Assembly: GCA_937967755.1 (NCBI GenBank)
Contig: CALBTA010000179.1
Location: forward strand, 1 to 6,081
Reading direction: 5' to 3'
From: an uncultured Planctomycetaceae bacterium
GTDB taxonomy: Bacteria > Planctomycetota > Planctomycetia > Pirellulales > Pirellulaceae
Length of the DNA stretch: 6,081 bases
Shown: piece after piece, positions 1 through 5,728 of the stretch
How positions within the stretch are numbered: the first letter of the stretch is position 1
How the letters are laid out: every line of letters begins with the position of its first letter
Notes under the pieces: generated by a model
What the model was told of the DNA's origin: nothing
What the model saw: the letters and a program-made list of their open reading frames with translations, nothing else
Databases searched by the model: none
Position numbers and translations under genes: made by a program

Positions 1-1076
1 AGCACCATGGTCGTTTCCAACAGCCCGCGCTCGTCAAGATCTTCGATCAACGCGGTGTAGGCCTGATCCCAACGGGGCAGGAAACCGTCGCGCATGGTTT
101 CGTAACCTTTAACGTGCGTGTCCCACCACCGGCAATCGACCGTCACCAGGCGAACACCAGCTTCGACCAGCCGCCGGGCGAGCAGGAACCGCTGGCTCCA
201 CGCCGGCACGCCGCAGCGGTCAGGCGTGGGGGCTTTGTATTCCGGCATGAAACCGTAACGCTCGCGGATGTGCTGCGGCTCGGCATCCAGATCGAACGCG
301 GAGAGTGCTTTGGGCGATGTGACTGTTTCCCACGCCTGCTGGCCGAAGCGGTCGAGGGCATCTAACTGACCGTGGCGGTCGACATCTCGCCGCAGCCGGT
401 CGACTTCCGCCAGCAGCCTCCGGCGGTCGGAAACGCGGTCGACGGTTAACCCGCCCGGCATTTCCAAGTTACGAACTTTGAACGGGCCGCCGCTGGCCGG
501 GTCGGACTGCGTTTCAAACGGTTGGCAAGCCGGGCCGAGATACGCCGGAGCCGTTCCGGGCACTTGCCGTGGAATCATCACGTACGCGGGCAAGTCTGGG
601 TTCAAATGCTGAAGCTGCTTCGCGACGACGCTGCCGCAACTCGGCTTGGTGTTCGCATCGGGCGCGCCTTCGTTGGGATGCCCGGTGAAGCAAAGTTGAT
701 CGCCGGCCGAGTGCCCCGCGTCTTCGTGGTGCAAACTGCGAATGATCGACCACTTGTCCATCGACGCCGCGCTCTTCGGCAGCAGATCACAAATATTGAT
801 GCCCGGCACGCTCGTCTTCACCGCGCCAAACGCGCCGCGGTATTCGGCCGGGGCGTCGGGCTTGGGGTCCCACGTCTCATGCTGGCTGGGGCCGCCGCGC
901 ATCCAAAGGATAATCACATTGCGGTCTTTGCGAACCGCCTGCGGGCTGGCCGCTTCGCTTTCACATTTCAACAGCCCCGAAAGCGAAAGCCCGCCACCCA
1001 ACGCACCGATCTTCATCGCCCAACGGCGATTGCCAATGTGCTGTTGAAACTGCTTGCAGCCAAGTTGTTTTTTCAT
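1..1076 (-). CDS. DUF1501 family (sulfatase-like) exported protein, C-terminus beyond window
   Basis: The reverse strand is open from ATG at 1076 to the window edge (358 codons plus 2 bases, no stop), so the 3' end is missing. The N-terminus carries a Tat-like signal: the twin-arginine stretch NRRWAMKIGALGGGLSLSGL at residues 16-35, which favours this start over the internal Met21. Family landmarks are VIILWMRGGPSQHETWDPKP (about 54-73), the HHEDAGHSAGDQ segment (116-127), LGPACQPF (180-187) and WWDTHVKGYETM (317-328), followed by the LIEDLDERGLLETT helix (343-356). These match DUF1501 proteins, which are alkaline-phosphatase-fold relatives very abundant in planctomycetes and usually exported. 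Their biochemical role is not established; many sit next to DUF1549/DUF1553 cytochrome-type genes, which would lie outside this window. The expected GEFGRTP-like motif would be past the edge. No Shine-Dalgarno sequence is visible; a hairpin lies 9 bases upstream of the start codon. Family call is firm, function is not. Confidence 0.93.
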   Translation of the reverse strand, partial: MKKQLGCKQFQQHIGNRRWAMKIGALGGGLSLSGLLKCESEAASPQAVRKDRNVIILWMRGGPSQHETWDPKPDAPAEYRGAFGAVKTSVPGINICDLLPKSAASMDKWSIIRSLHHEDAGHSAGDQLCFTGHPNEGAPDANTKPSCGSVVAKQLQHLNPDLPAYVMIPRQVPGTAPAYLGPACQPFETQSDPASGGPFKVRNLEMPGGLTVDRVSDRRRLLAEVDRLRRDVDRHGQLDALDRFGQQAWETVTSPKALSAFDLDAEPQHIRERYGFMPEYKAPTPDRCGVPAWSQRFLLARRLVEAGVRLVTVDCRWWDTHVKGYETMRDGFLPRWDQAYTALIEDLDERGLLETTMV

Positions 1077-1243
1077 GGTGAAGTAGCGGGGGCTTCTAGC
1101 CACCGCCCACGCGACGAATCAGTGCCCGTTGATGGAATTATCGTACCGTAACTTGGCGAGCGATTCACGGGCAAGATCGATTTTTTCGCAGCATGAAGAG
1201 AGAACGCAGCCGCTTTTCGACAGCCCTGAAAGACCGTCGTACC
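1077..1243. other. Gap between the transporter and DUF1501 genes
   Basis: This 167-bp stretch follows the transporter stop and precedes the DUF1501 start, both on the minus strand. It must hold any DUF1501 promoter. A GATAAT-like -10 candidate is read on the minus strand at 1137-1142, but no convincing -35 box lies at the right spacing, so it is not called as a promoter. No U-tailed hairpin was found after the transporter stop. The only clear structure is the hairpin at 1083-1106. Short open frames here are not credible genes. Confidence 0.5.
1083..1106 (+). repeat. Single imperfect hairpin with GTAGCGG foot, upstream of DUF1501
   Basis: The plus strand reads GTA, then arm GCGG (1086-1089), an unpaired G, arm GGCT (1091-1094), loop TCT, arm AGCC (1098-1101), an unpaired A, and arm CCGC (1103-1106). 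The nested arms pair perfectly around one G/A mismatch. The element starts with the same seven bases, GTAGCGG, as copies 1 and 3 of the 25-bp repeat further right, but its core is different, so it may be a second hairpin family or a chance resemblance. In the DUF1501 mRNA it would fold just upstream of the start codon, where a ribosome binding site would normally be. Confidence 0.4.
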
Positions 1244-2509
1244 TTACCACCGGGCGAATGTACCCGGAATCGCATGAGCCGCGGTGTAATACGCCACACC
1301 GAGCAGCAGCAAAAACCCCAGGCCGGCGGCGATGTTCATGGCCGGGGCGTTGCGGTCTTCGCCCATGATGTCGGGACGGTTCGTCAGCCATAGCAACACG
1401 CCAGCCAACAACGGCGACGCGATGACCGTGATCGCCTGCGCGATGATGATTGCGGGCACCACGTTGAAGTCAAGCAGAACAATCGCCAGGGCCACGAACA
1501 TTCCCAGCAGCAACAACAAGGCGGTAAGAATCTTCGGCCACCGCTGTTCCGGTTTGCTGCCCAGCCCTAGTCCGTCGGAAAGCAGGAACCCGCCCGCCAT
1601 CGAGTTCACCAGAAACGAAGAGTAGGCGGCGGAAAACAATCCAAGGCAGAACACGAACTGCCCCCAATCCCCCAGCAGCGGCCGCAATTGCTGGCCCACG
1701 TCGCCAACGCCGGAAAATTCAACCGGCTGGTCACTTGCCGGATCGTGGAACACCGCCGCGCTGGTCGATACGATCATCAAAGTAATCAGCAACAGAATGA
1801 CCGCTCCGATGCGGGCGTCGACCAGCCCGCGCCGCACGTCTTCTTTCCCCCAACCTTTCTGCTGCACGAGGTAAGTCTGCAAGAACGCGGCGGCGACAAC
1901 GAACGTAGTGCCGATCATGCCCAGGACGGAAATGTCAACGCGACCGGTCGCCCGCGGAATGAACCCGGCCGCCAGCGCTCCCAAGTCAGGCCTGGCCAGC
2001 ACCAGGTTGACTGCGAACGACAGCAACATGACGCCGACAAACGCCATCATCAATCGTTCGAGCGCTTTGTAAAAATCTTTGAAGGCGAACAGGAACGCCA
2101 GCGACAACCCGTTGAGCGCGACCAGCACACCCGCGGCGATGACCGACTCCCAACCTGCGACCGCCGCGTACTCGCGGACGGCCGCGTGCGCCCCCAGGTT
2201 GTTGCCGAACTGAAACAGGCCGGCGATGAGAAATACCGAAACCCCAATCGCGACCGACAGCCAGCGCCCGGCCCGCTGTGCAACCAGCGTCCCGGGCGAC
2301 TGTTTGGTGGCAGCCCCTAGCTTGGCCGCCAGGCTGGTATAGACAACCATGCACAGCATCGCCACGACGACCACCCAATTTCGCGAGTACCCTTCGGCCG
2401 CGCCGACTCGCGAACTGGCCAACACACTACCCGGCCCAATCACCACACAAGCCGTAATCAACCCCGGGCCGATGCGTTGGTACCAAGGCTGATGAGGTGT
2501 TTTGCTCAC
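1244..2509 (-). CDS. Divergent Nramp-superfamily membrane transporter
   Basis: A 421-residue integral membrane protein starting at GTG (2509); an in-frame TAA stands about 24 bases upstream and no ATG lies between, so the GTG is the best start. About eleven hydrophobic helices are visible, at roughly 13-33, 45-66, 84-104, 122-142, 150-172, 192-216, 233-253, 283-308, 327-347, 349-375 and 394-413, matching the usual Nramp count. Helix 1 has the family shape (IGPGLITACVVIGPGSVLAS) but the metal-binding DPGN motif is replaced by GPGS (residues 25-28). Helix 6 reads GTTFVVAAAFLQTYLVQQKG (200-219), so the MPH segment with its metal-liganding Met is also gone. Classical Nramp proteins move Mn2+ or Fe2+ with protons; without these ligands that substrate should not be assumed. 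The gene follows the M50-like gene by 80 bp on the same strand and may share its transcript. Superfamily is clear, substrate unknown. Confidence 0.88.
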   Translation of the reverse strand: MSKTPHQPWYQRIGPGLITACVVIGPGSVLASSRVGAAEGYSRNWVVVVAMLCMVVYTSLAAKLGAATKQSPGTLVAQRAGRWLSVAIGVSVFLIAGLFQFGNNLGAHAAVREYAAVAGWESVIAAGVLVALNGLSLAFLFAFKDFYKALERLMMAFVGVMLLSFAVNLVLARPDLGALAAGFIPRATGRVDISVLGMIGTTFVVAAAFLQTYLVQQKGWGKEDVRRGLVDARIGAVILLLITLMIVSTSAAVFHDPASDQPVEFSGVGDVGQQLRPLLGDWGQFVFCLGLFSAAYSSFLVNSMAGGFLLSDGLGLGSKPEQRWPKILTALLLLLGMFVALAIVLLDFNVVPAIIIAQAITVIASPLLAGVLLWLTNRPDIMGEDRNAPAMNIAAGLGFLLLLGVAYYTAAHAIPGTFARW

Positions 2510-2548
2510 GATGAAGTCTGATCCGAAATCTTACTCGCCGTCGGCCCC

Positions 2549-2563
2549 CGCCTATTGTAGGCG
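2549..2563. other. Small perfect hairpin between the M50-like and transporter genes
   Basis: Arms CGCCTA (2549-2554) and TAGGCG (2558-2563) pair fully around a TTG loop, in the 80-bp gap between the M50-like stop (2590) and the transporter GTG (2509). No T-run follows on the minus strand, so it is not a standard intrinsic terminator. It could shape the transporter leader or be an incidental palindrome. Confidence 0.3.
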
Positions 2564-2589
2564 CGGAGTTGAGTTACATTGAAGTCCCT

Positions 2590-3159
2590 TCAACTTGGAC
2601 TGAACAGTAACCCTAGCGCGAACATCGCAAGGAAACTGCTGCTTACTAGCACCACGGCCCAAGCGGAAACCGCATCCGGTTTGGTGAAGAAATCTCGCGG
2701 CGATCCCAGGCGGTGCCATAAGCCAAGCCCGGTGATGATTGCGACGATGCCGAAGGCGATCATCACCCACATTGGCGTGCCGTGGCGAAGCATCACGTCG
2801 CAGTCGCCGATGCGCTCGAACGTTCCCAGGCCGATGTACGCCCCGTTCGCGATCAGGCAGAAGCCGGCAAAGAATTGAACGCACCGCGTGGCCAGGTTGT
2901 CGACGAACCACCGCACGCCGGCAGCAGCCAACGGCAACAGCACACCCGCCAGCGGACCGGCCCACACGACGACCAGCGGCCGCGGGTTGACGCCCAAGTC
3001 AGTTCGCGAAATCGTCAGCGGGTGCAGCACCACTTGCGAAACCTCCCCACCGGTGAGCATCGCTGCCGCCACATGCCCCAACTCATGCACCGCCTGCATC
3101 CCCAGCCAACACAGGCCCAGCAGCGAGGCGATGAATACGATCTGTCGGAGGCGCGGCAT
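2590..3159 (-). CDS. M50-like (site-2-protease type) membrane metallopeptidase
   Basis: A 189-residue membrane protein. The chosen start is ATG at 3159, which places the first hydrophobic helix (about 4-23) right at the N-terminus; a GTG at 3219 would add 20 polar residues with no support. The zinc motif HELGH (25-29) directly follows helix 1, within AVHELGHVAAAMLTGGEV. VWAGPLAG (65-72) resembles the conserved GP-loop of intramembrane M50 proteases. Further helices lie at about 61-80, 92-112, 128-148 and 164-186. The segment ANGAYIGLGTFERIGDCDVM (104-123) has Asp119 and Asp121 as candidates for the third zinc ligand, though the classical LDG motif is not obvious. Such enzymes cleave membrane proteins within or near the bilayer, often releasing regulators; the target here is unknown. 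It is short for a full site-2 protease and lacks a PDZ domain. It diverges from the sigma/kinase genes across 236 bp. A catalytically altered relative is possible. Confidence 0.68.
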   Translation of the reverse strand: MPRLRQIVFIASLLGLCWLGMQAVHELGHVAAAMLTGGEVSQVVLHPLTISRTDLGVNPRPLVVVWAGPLAGVLLPLAAAGVRWFVDNLATRCVQFFAGFCLIANGAYIGLGTFERIGDCDVMLRHGTPMWVMIAFGIVAIITGLGLWHRLGSPRDFFTKPDAVSAWAVVLVSSSFLAMFALGLLFSPS

Positions 3160-3395
3160 CGTCGTTTTCTGACGCTTGTGAAGAGATCGGAAATCTTGAC
3201 ATGTATCAGTGCTTGCCACAACTCGCTGTCGGCACTTCTAGCACCGCGGAGGGAGCTTAAGAACTACGGATTCACGATGCCAATTGGCGAGGGCGCAATG
3301 TCTGCGACTTTTCGTCGCCTGTTACGTTGCGGGCGGAGGGTCCGTGAGGGGATAATGCACTGGCACGAACCACCTTTTGCAGGGGAACAACCGCG
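3160..3395. promoter_or_regulatory. Divergent intergenic control region
   Basis: This 236-bp region separates the minus-strand M50-like gene from the plus-strand sigma-factor gene, so promoters for both must lie in or near it. A TTGACA hexamer occurs at 3196-3201 on the plus strand, but no good -10 box follows at 16-18 bases, so it is not called. A short hairpin, GCGAC-TTTTC-GTCGC, lies at 3304-3318. AGGGGA at 3381-3386, nine bases before the sigma-factor ATG, is the best Shine-Dalgarno sequence in the window. No credible gene is seen here. Confidence 0.55.
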
Positions 3396-3935
3396 ATGGA
3401 TTTTGACACGCAGCTTGACCGGCACCGCCCTTATTTGGAGATGCTGGCGAATATGAATTTCGACCGCCGACTGCAGGGCCGGTTGGGGGTTTCGGATGTG
3501 GTGCAAGAGACGCTGCAAGAGGCCCACCAACAGCGGGAGAATTTCCGCGGCGACAATTCGGCCCAACTGGCCGGCTGGCTGCGGCAGATGTTGCGGAATA
3601 ATATGATCGACGCCGCCCGGCGGCACCTTCGCGGCAAGCGTGCGGTCAACCGCGAGCGTAGCATCGCAGCCACGCAGCGCAGCTCGCTGCGGCTCGATGC
3701 TATTTTGGCCGGCGACGACACTTCGCCAAGCGATTGCCTGATGCGCCATGAGCAATTGCTGGAAGTCGCCACCGCGATGAACAAGTTGCCCCCCGATCAA
3801 GCCGAGGCGATTAGGCTGAAACACCTTGAAGGATTGTCGCTCAAGGAAATCGGCGAAGCCATGAACCGCAGCACCCCCGCCGTCGCCGGGTTGCTACACC
3901 GAGGGCTGAAAGGTTTAAGGGAGATGATGGCGTAG
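3396..3935 (+). CDS. ECF-type RNA polymerase sigma factor, planctomycete kinase-linked type
   Basis: A 179-residue sigma-70 family protein that directs RNA polymerase to a dedicated promoter set. The ATG at 3396 has AGGGGA nine bases upstream. Region 2 spans about 8-77 and includes the signature VSDVVQETLQEAHQQRENFR (32-51) and WLRQMLRNNMIDAARR (61-76), which correspond to the core-binding and -10-recognition helices. A polar linker (about 78-115) leads to region 4 (about 120-179), with NKLPPDQAEAIRLKHLEGLS (129-148) and a helix-turn-helix around SLKEIGEAMNRSTPAVAGLL (148-167) for -35 recognition. No C-terminal extension and no recognisable anti-sigma gene is present nearby; instead a Ser/Thr kinase follows 31 bp downstream, as in planctomycete ECF groups paired with Hanks-type kinases. 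The TAG stop lies inside the first copy of the palindromic repeat. Target promoters cannot be read from this window. Confidence 0.95.
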   Translation: MDFDTQLDRHRPYLEMLANMNFDRRLQGRLGVSDVVQETLQEAHQQRENFRGDNSAQLAGWLRQMLRNNMIDAARRHLRGKRAVNRERSIAATQRSSLRLDAILAGDDTSPSDCLMRHEQLLEVATAMNKLPPDQAEAIRLKHLEGLSLKEIGEAMNRSTPAVAGLLHRGLKGLREMMA

Positions 3936-3956
3936 CGGAATTTTCAAAAATTCCGC
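3932..3956 (+). repeat. 25-bp palindromic repeat, copy 1 (REP-like)
   Basis: The sequence is GTA, arm GCGGAATTT, centre TCAA, arm AAATTCCGC. The arms pair perfectly; counting the flanking T/A pair the stem is 10 bp with a 2-base centre. It differs from copy 3 (read on its minus strand) at one position only, T for G in the centre. Its GTAG (3932-3935) contains the sigma-factor stop codon TAG, and its right end lies 10 bases before the kinase start codon, so it fills nearly the whole 31-bp gap between the two genes. Confidence 0.85.
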
Positions 3957-3966
3957 GGCGAAAGTA

Positions 3967-5667
3967 ATGAACGACGTCGCGGCCAGTGACGATGGGCACG
4001 ATGCCGCGCTGGAAGCAGCGCTGGCGGCGATGGAGTCTGCGCTGGAATCGTCCGACCCTGACAAAGCCGACGAGGTGCTGCGGCAGTTTCCCGATCTGAC
4101 GTTGGAGCTGGAAGAATACCGCGCCAACCGGGCGGAACTGGAATCGATCACGCAGCCGCTTCGCGAAGCGGCCAGCGGCGTGGCCGGGCCGCCGGAGATT
4201 GAAGGTTACCGCGTGCTGCAACTGCACGACGAAGGGGGCATGGGGTTCATCTACCGGGCACACTACGAGCGGTTGAATCAGGTGGTCGCGCTGAAGGTGA
4301 TGCGCGACGACCGCCCGGTCTGCGAAGACGACATTCGCCGCTTCCGCCGCGAAGCCCGCTGTGCGTCGGACCTCGACCACCCCAGCATCATTTCGGTTTA
4401 CGACATCGGCAGCGACGCGAACGATCACACCGCTGGCGATTCCTCTGGCGGCAATCAACTGCAGCAAGCCCGACCGTTCTACGCGATGGAACTGGTGATG
4501 GGCGAGAGCCTGAAGGAGCGATTGGAAAACCAAGGCAAGTTCGACCCGCACGACGCGGCCGAGATGATGCTGGCGATTGCCGAAGCGATGGGCTGCGCGC
4601 ACCGCGAGCAGATCGTGCACCGTGACTTGAAGCCGGCGAACATCCTGATTGACCGGCACGACCACCCGCGGATCATCGATTTCGGGCTGGCGCGGGCGGC
4701 TGCCGAGCCGGACATCGTCGAGCCGGGTACGTTCGTCGGCACGCCGTTTTACTGTTCGCCCGAACAGGCAGATTTCCGCCCCCACCAGGCAGGCCCGCCG
4801 GCGGATGTCTATTCGCTGGGGGCAATCTTGTACGAGATGCTCACCGGGCAGCCGCCGCTGCTGGGGGCGAATTACGAAGAGACGTTGGCGAAGGTTTGCC
4901 AACAACAACCGCCGCAAGTTTCGCAATTGGAACCGCGTGTGAAACCAACGCTGGCGGCGATTTGCACCCGTTGCCTGCAAAAGAACCCGGCGGACCGTTA
5001 CCCCAACGCGTATGAGTTGGCGGAAGATTTGCGGCGTTTTTTGAACGGCAAAAAACTTTCGCCGCTGACCGCGCGGTTTCAACATTGGCACTGGCCGTGG
5101 AATTCGGACGAGGCGTACCGTGAAAGGATATCGCAGATCGGCGGCACGCTGCTGTTGTTTCAAGCGGTTTACTTGGTGAGTTTGATCGGCGTGCAATTGC
5201 TGTTGGTGTACGAAATGCTCGAACCGCTGGCGTGGCTGTTGGCGCTTGGCGGGTTGGTGCCGCTGTTCTTCAACTTGCGAACCGACGACTCGCAAGGGCT
5301 ATGGGCGAGTAACCGCCCGGAACGCTTGCTGTGGTCGATTTGGACGGCCGTGGTGATGTCGCATTTGCTGCTGCTGGCGGCGATGCGGATTCGCTTCGGG
5401 TATGTCATGGGGTTTCACTCCACCTATGCGGTGTTGCCTTTCGTCGCCGGCGTGGCGTTCTTCGTGATGGGGGCCAGCTTCTGGCGAACGAATATGCTGT
5501 GGGGCTTGCTGTGGATGCTGTTGGGCGTCGTGGTGGTGGCGGTCGTTCCCATTCCGTGGTCGCCCATTTGCTTTGCGGCCTTTTGCACGTTGGCAATATT
5601 TAATCTGGTATTTGTTCAGGCGAAGCGGAGGAAAGAAGTAGCTGAATTTGCAAAAATTCAGCCGTAG
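3967..5667 (+). CDS. Hanks-type Ser/Thr protein kinase with six-helix C-terminal membrane domain
   Basis: A 566-residue kinase. Residues 1-75 form a charged helical region with FPDLTLELEEYRANRAELES (41-60), a type of segment common before planctomycete kinase domains. The kinase domain (about 81-360) holds the ATP loop DEGGMGFIYRA (88-98), the VALK lysine (Lys110), the helix-C glutamate (Glu129, FRREA), catalytic HRDLKPANIL (218-227, Asp220, Asn225), DFG (238-240), GTPFYCSPEQ (258-267) and DVYSLGAILYEMLTG (280-294). All catalytic residues are present, so it should be active. The first glycine of the loop is Asp88, and a polar insertion (about 148-168) widens the beta4-beta5 loop. Six hydrophobic helices follow at about 393-415, 417-436, 455-473, 485-504, 508-527 and 532-550, with short loops and no PASTA, WD40 or TPR domain; this is the likely sensor or anchor. 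Most of the tail VAEFAKIQP is encoded by repeat copy 2. It likely works with the sigma factor 31 bp upstream. Confidence 0.95.
   Translation: MNDVAASDDGHDAALEAALAAMESALESSDPDKADEVLRQFPDLTLELEEYRANRAELESITQPLREAASGVAGPPEIEGYRVLQLHDEGGMGFIYRAHYERLNQVVALKVMRDDRPVCEDDIRRFRREARCASDLDHPSIISVYDIGSDANDHTAGDSSGGNQLQQARPFYAMELVMGESLKERLENQGKFDPHDAAEMMLAIAEAMGCAHREQIVHRDLKPANILIDRHDHPRIIDFGLARAAAEPDIVEPGTFVGTPFYCSPEQADFRPHQAGPPADVYSLGAILYEMLTGQPPLLGANYEETLAKVCQQQPPQVSQLEPRVKPTLAAICTRCLQKNPADRYPNAYELAEDLRRFLNGKKLSPLTARFQHWHWPWNSDEAYRERISQIGGTLLLFQAVYLVSLIGVQLLLVYEMLEPLAWLLALGGLVPLFFNLRTDDSQGLWASNRPERLLWSIWTAVVMSHLLLLAAMRIRFGYVMGFHSTYAVLPFVAGVAFFVMGASFWRTNMLWGLLWMLLGVVVVAVVPIPWSPICFAAFCTLAIFNLVFVQAKRRKEVAEFAKIQP
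5638..5662 (+). repeat. 25-bp palindromic repeat, copy 2, inside the kinase 3' end
   Basis: The sequence is GTA, arm GCTGAATTT, loop GCAA, arm AAATTCAGC, same orientation as copy 1. Relative to copy 3 it differs at only two positions, 5643 (T for G) and 5660 (A for C). These pair with each other, so the nine-base-pair stem stays perfect. In the transcript the loop GCAA is a GNRA-type tetraloop. It is read in frame as the last kinase residues, VAEFAKIQ plus the first base of the proline codon; the TAG stop follows at 5665-5667 within a second GTAG. Confidence 0.83.
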
Positions 5668-5679
5668 GAAACTGGTGCT

Positions 5680-5704
5680 GCGGAATTTTTGCAAATTCCG
5701 CTAC
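5680..5704 (-). repeat. 25-bp palindromic repeat, copy 3, inverted
   Basis: Read on the minus strand: GTA, arm GCGGAATTT, loop GCAA, arm AAATTCCGC. On the plus strand the terminal TAC therefore lies on the right. Copies 2 and 3 face each other across a 17-bp spacer (5663-5679), giving an inverted pair of 67 bp between the kinase stop and the P450 start. Each copy can fold alone, or the two can pair with each other over 25 bp with two mismatches. No T-run follows, so this is not a standard intrinsic terminator, although it could still stop or slow transcription or protect mRNA ends. Confidence 0.85.
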
Positions 5705-5728
5705 ACGCAGGTCGATTGACAATAAATC

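Noticed and set aside
522..1151. Plus-strand open frame of 209 codons opposite DUF1501
   Set aside because: It is antisense to a clear DUF1501 coding region, and its translation is Arg/Ala-rich without recognisable motifs.
1688..2320. Plus-strand open frame of 210 codons opposite the transporter
   Set aside because: The minus strand encodes regular membrane helices here; the antisense product is a polar, Arg/Gln-rich artefact.
3160..3219. GTG at 3219 as the M50-like start, adding 20 residues
   Set aside because: The extension is polar, has no family resemblance and pushes the first membrane helix inward; ATG at 3159 fits better.
3196..3224. TTGACA hexamer as a sigma-70 promoter for the sigma-factor gene
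   Set aside because: No TATAAT-like hexamer at 16-18 bases downstream, and it lies about 195 bp from the start codon.
2782..3456. Plus-strand open frame crossing the M50-like gene into the sigma-factor start
   Set aside because: It overlaps two supported genes, has no motif, and its composition matches an antisense shadow.
3841..5295. Long minus-strand open frame (484 codons) opposite the kinase
   Set aside because: Its translation is rich in Arg, Gln and His with no domain signature, and it lies antisense to a kinase with all catalytic motifs. It is a by-product of GC-rich codon use.
5638..5704. Inverted repeat pair as a classical intrinsic terminator
   Set aside because: The stems are AT-rich in the middle and no T-run follows on either strand, so the standard signature is missing; other end-forming roles stay open.
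5716..5721. TTGACA just before the P450 start as a -35 box
   Set aside because: A matching -10 box would fall inside the P450 coding sequence, downstream of the start codon that the in-frame TAA leaves as the earliest option.
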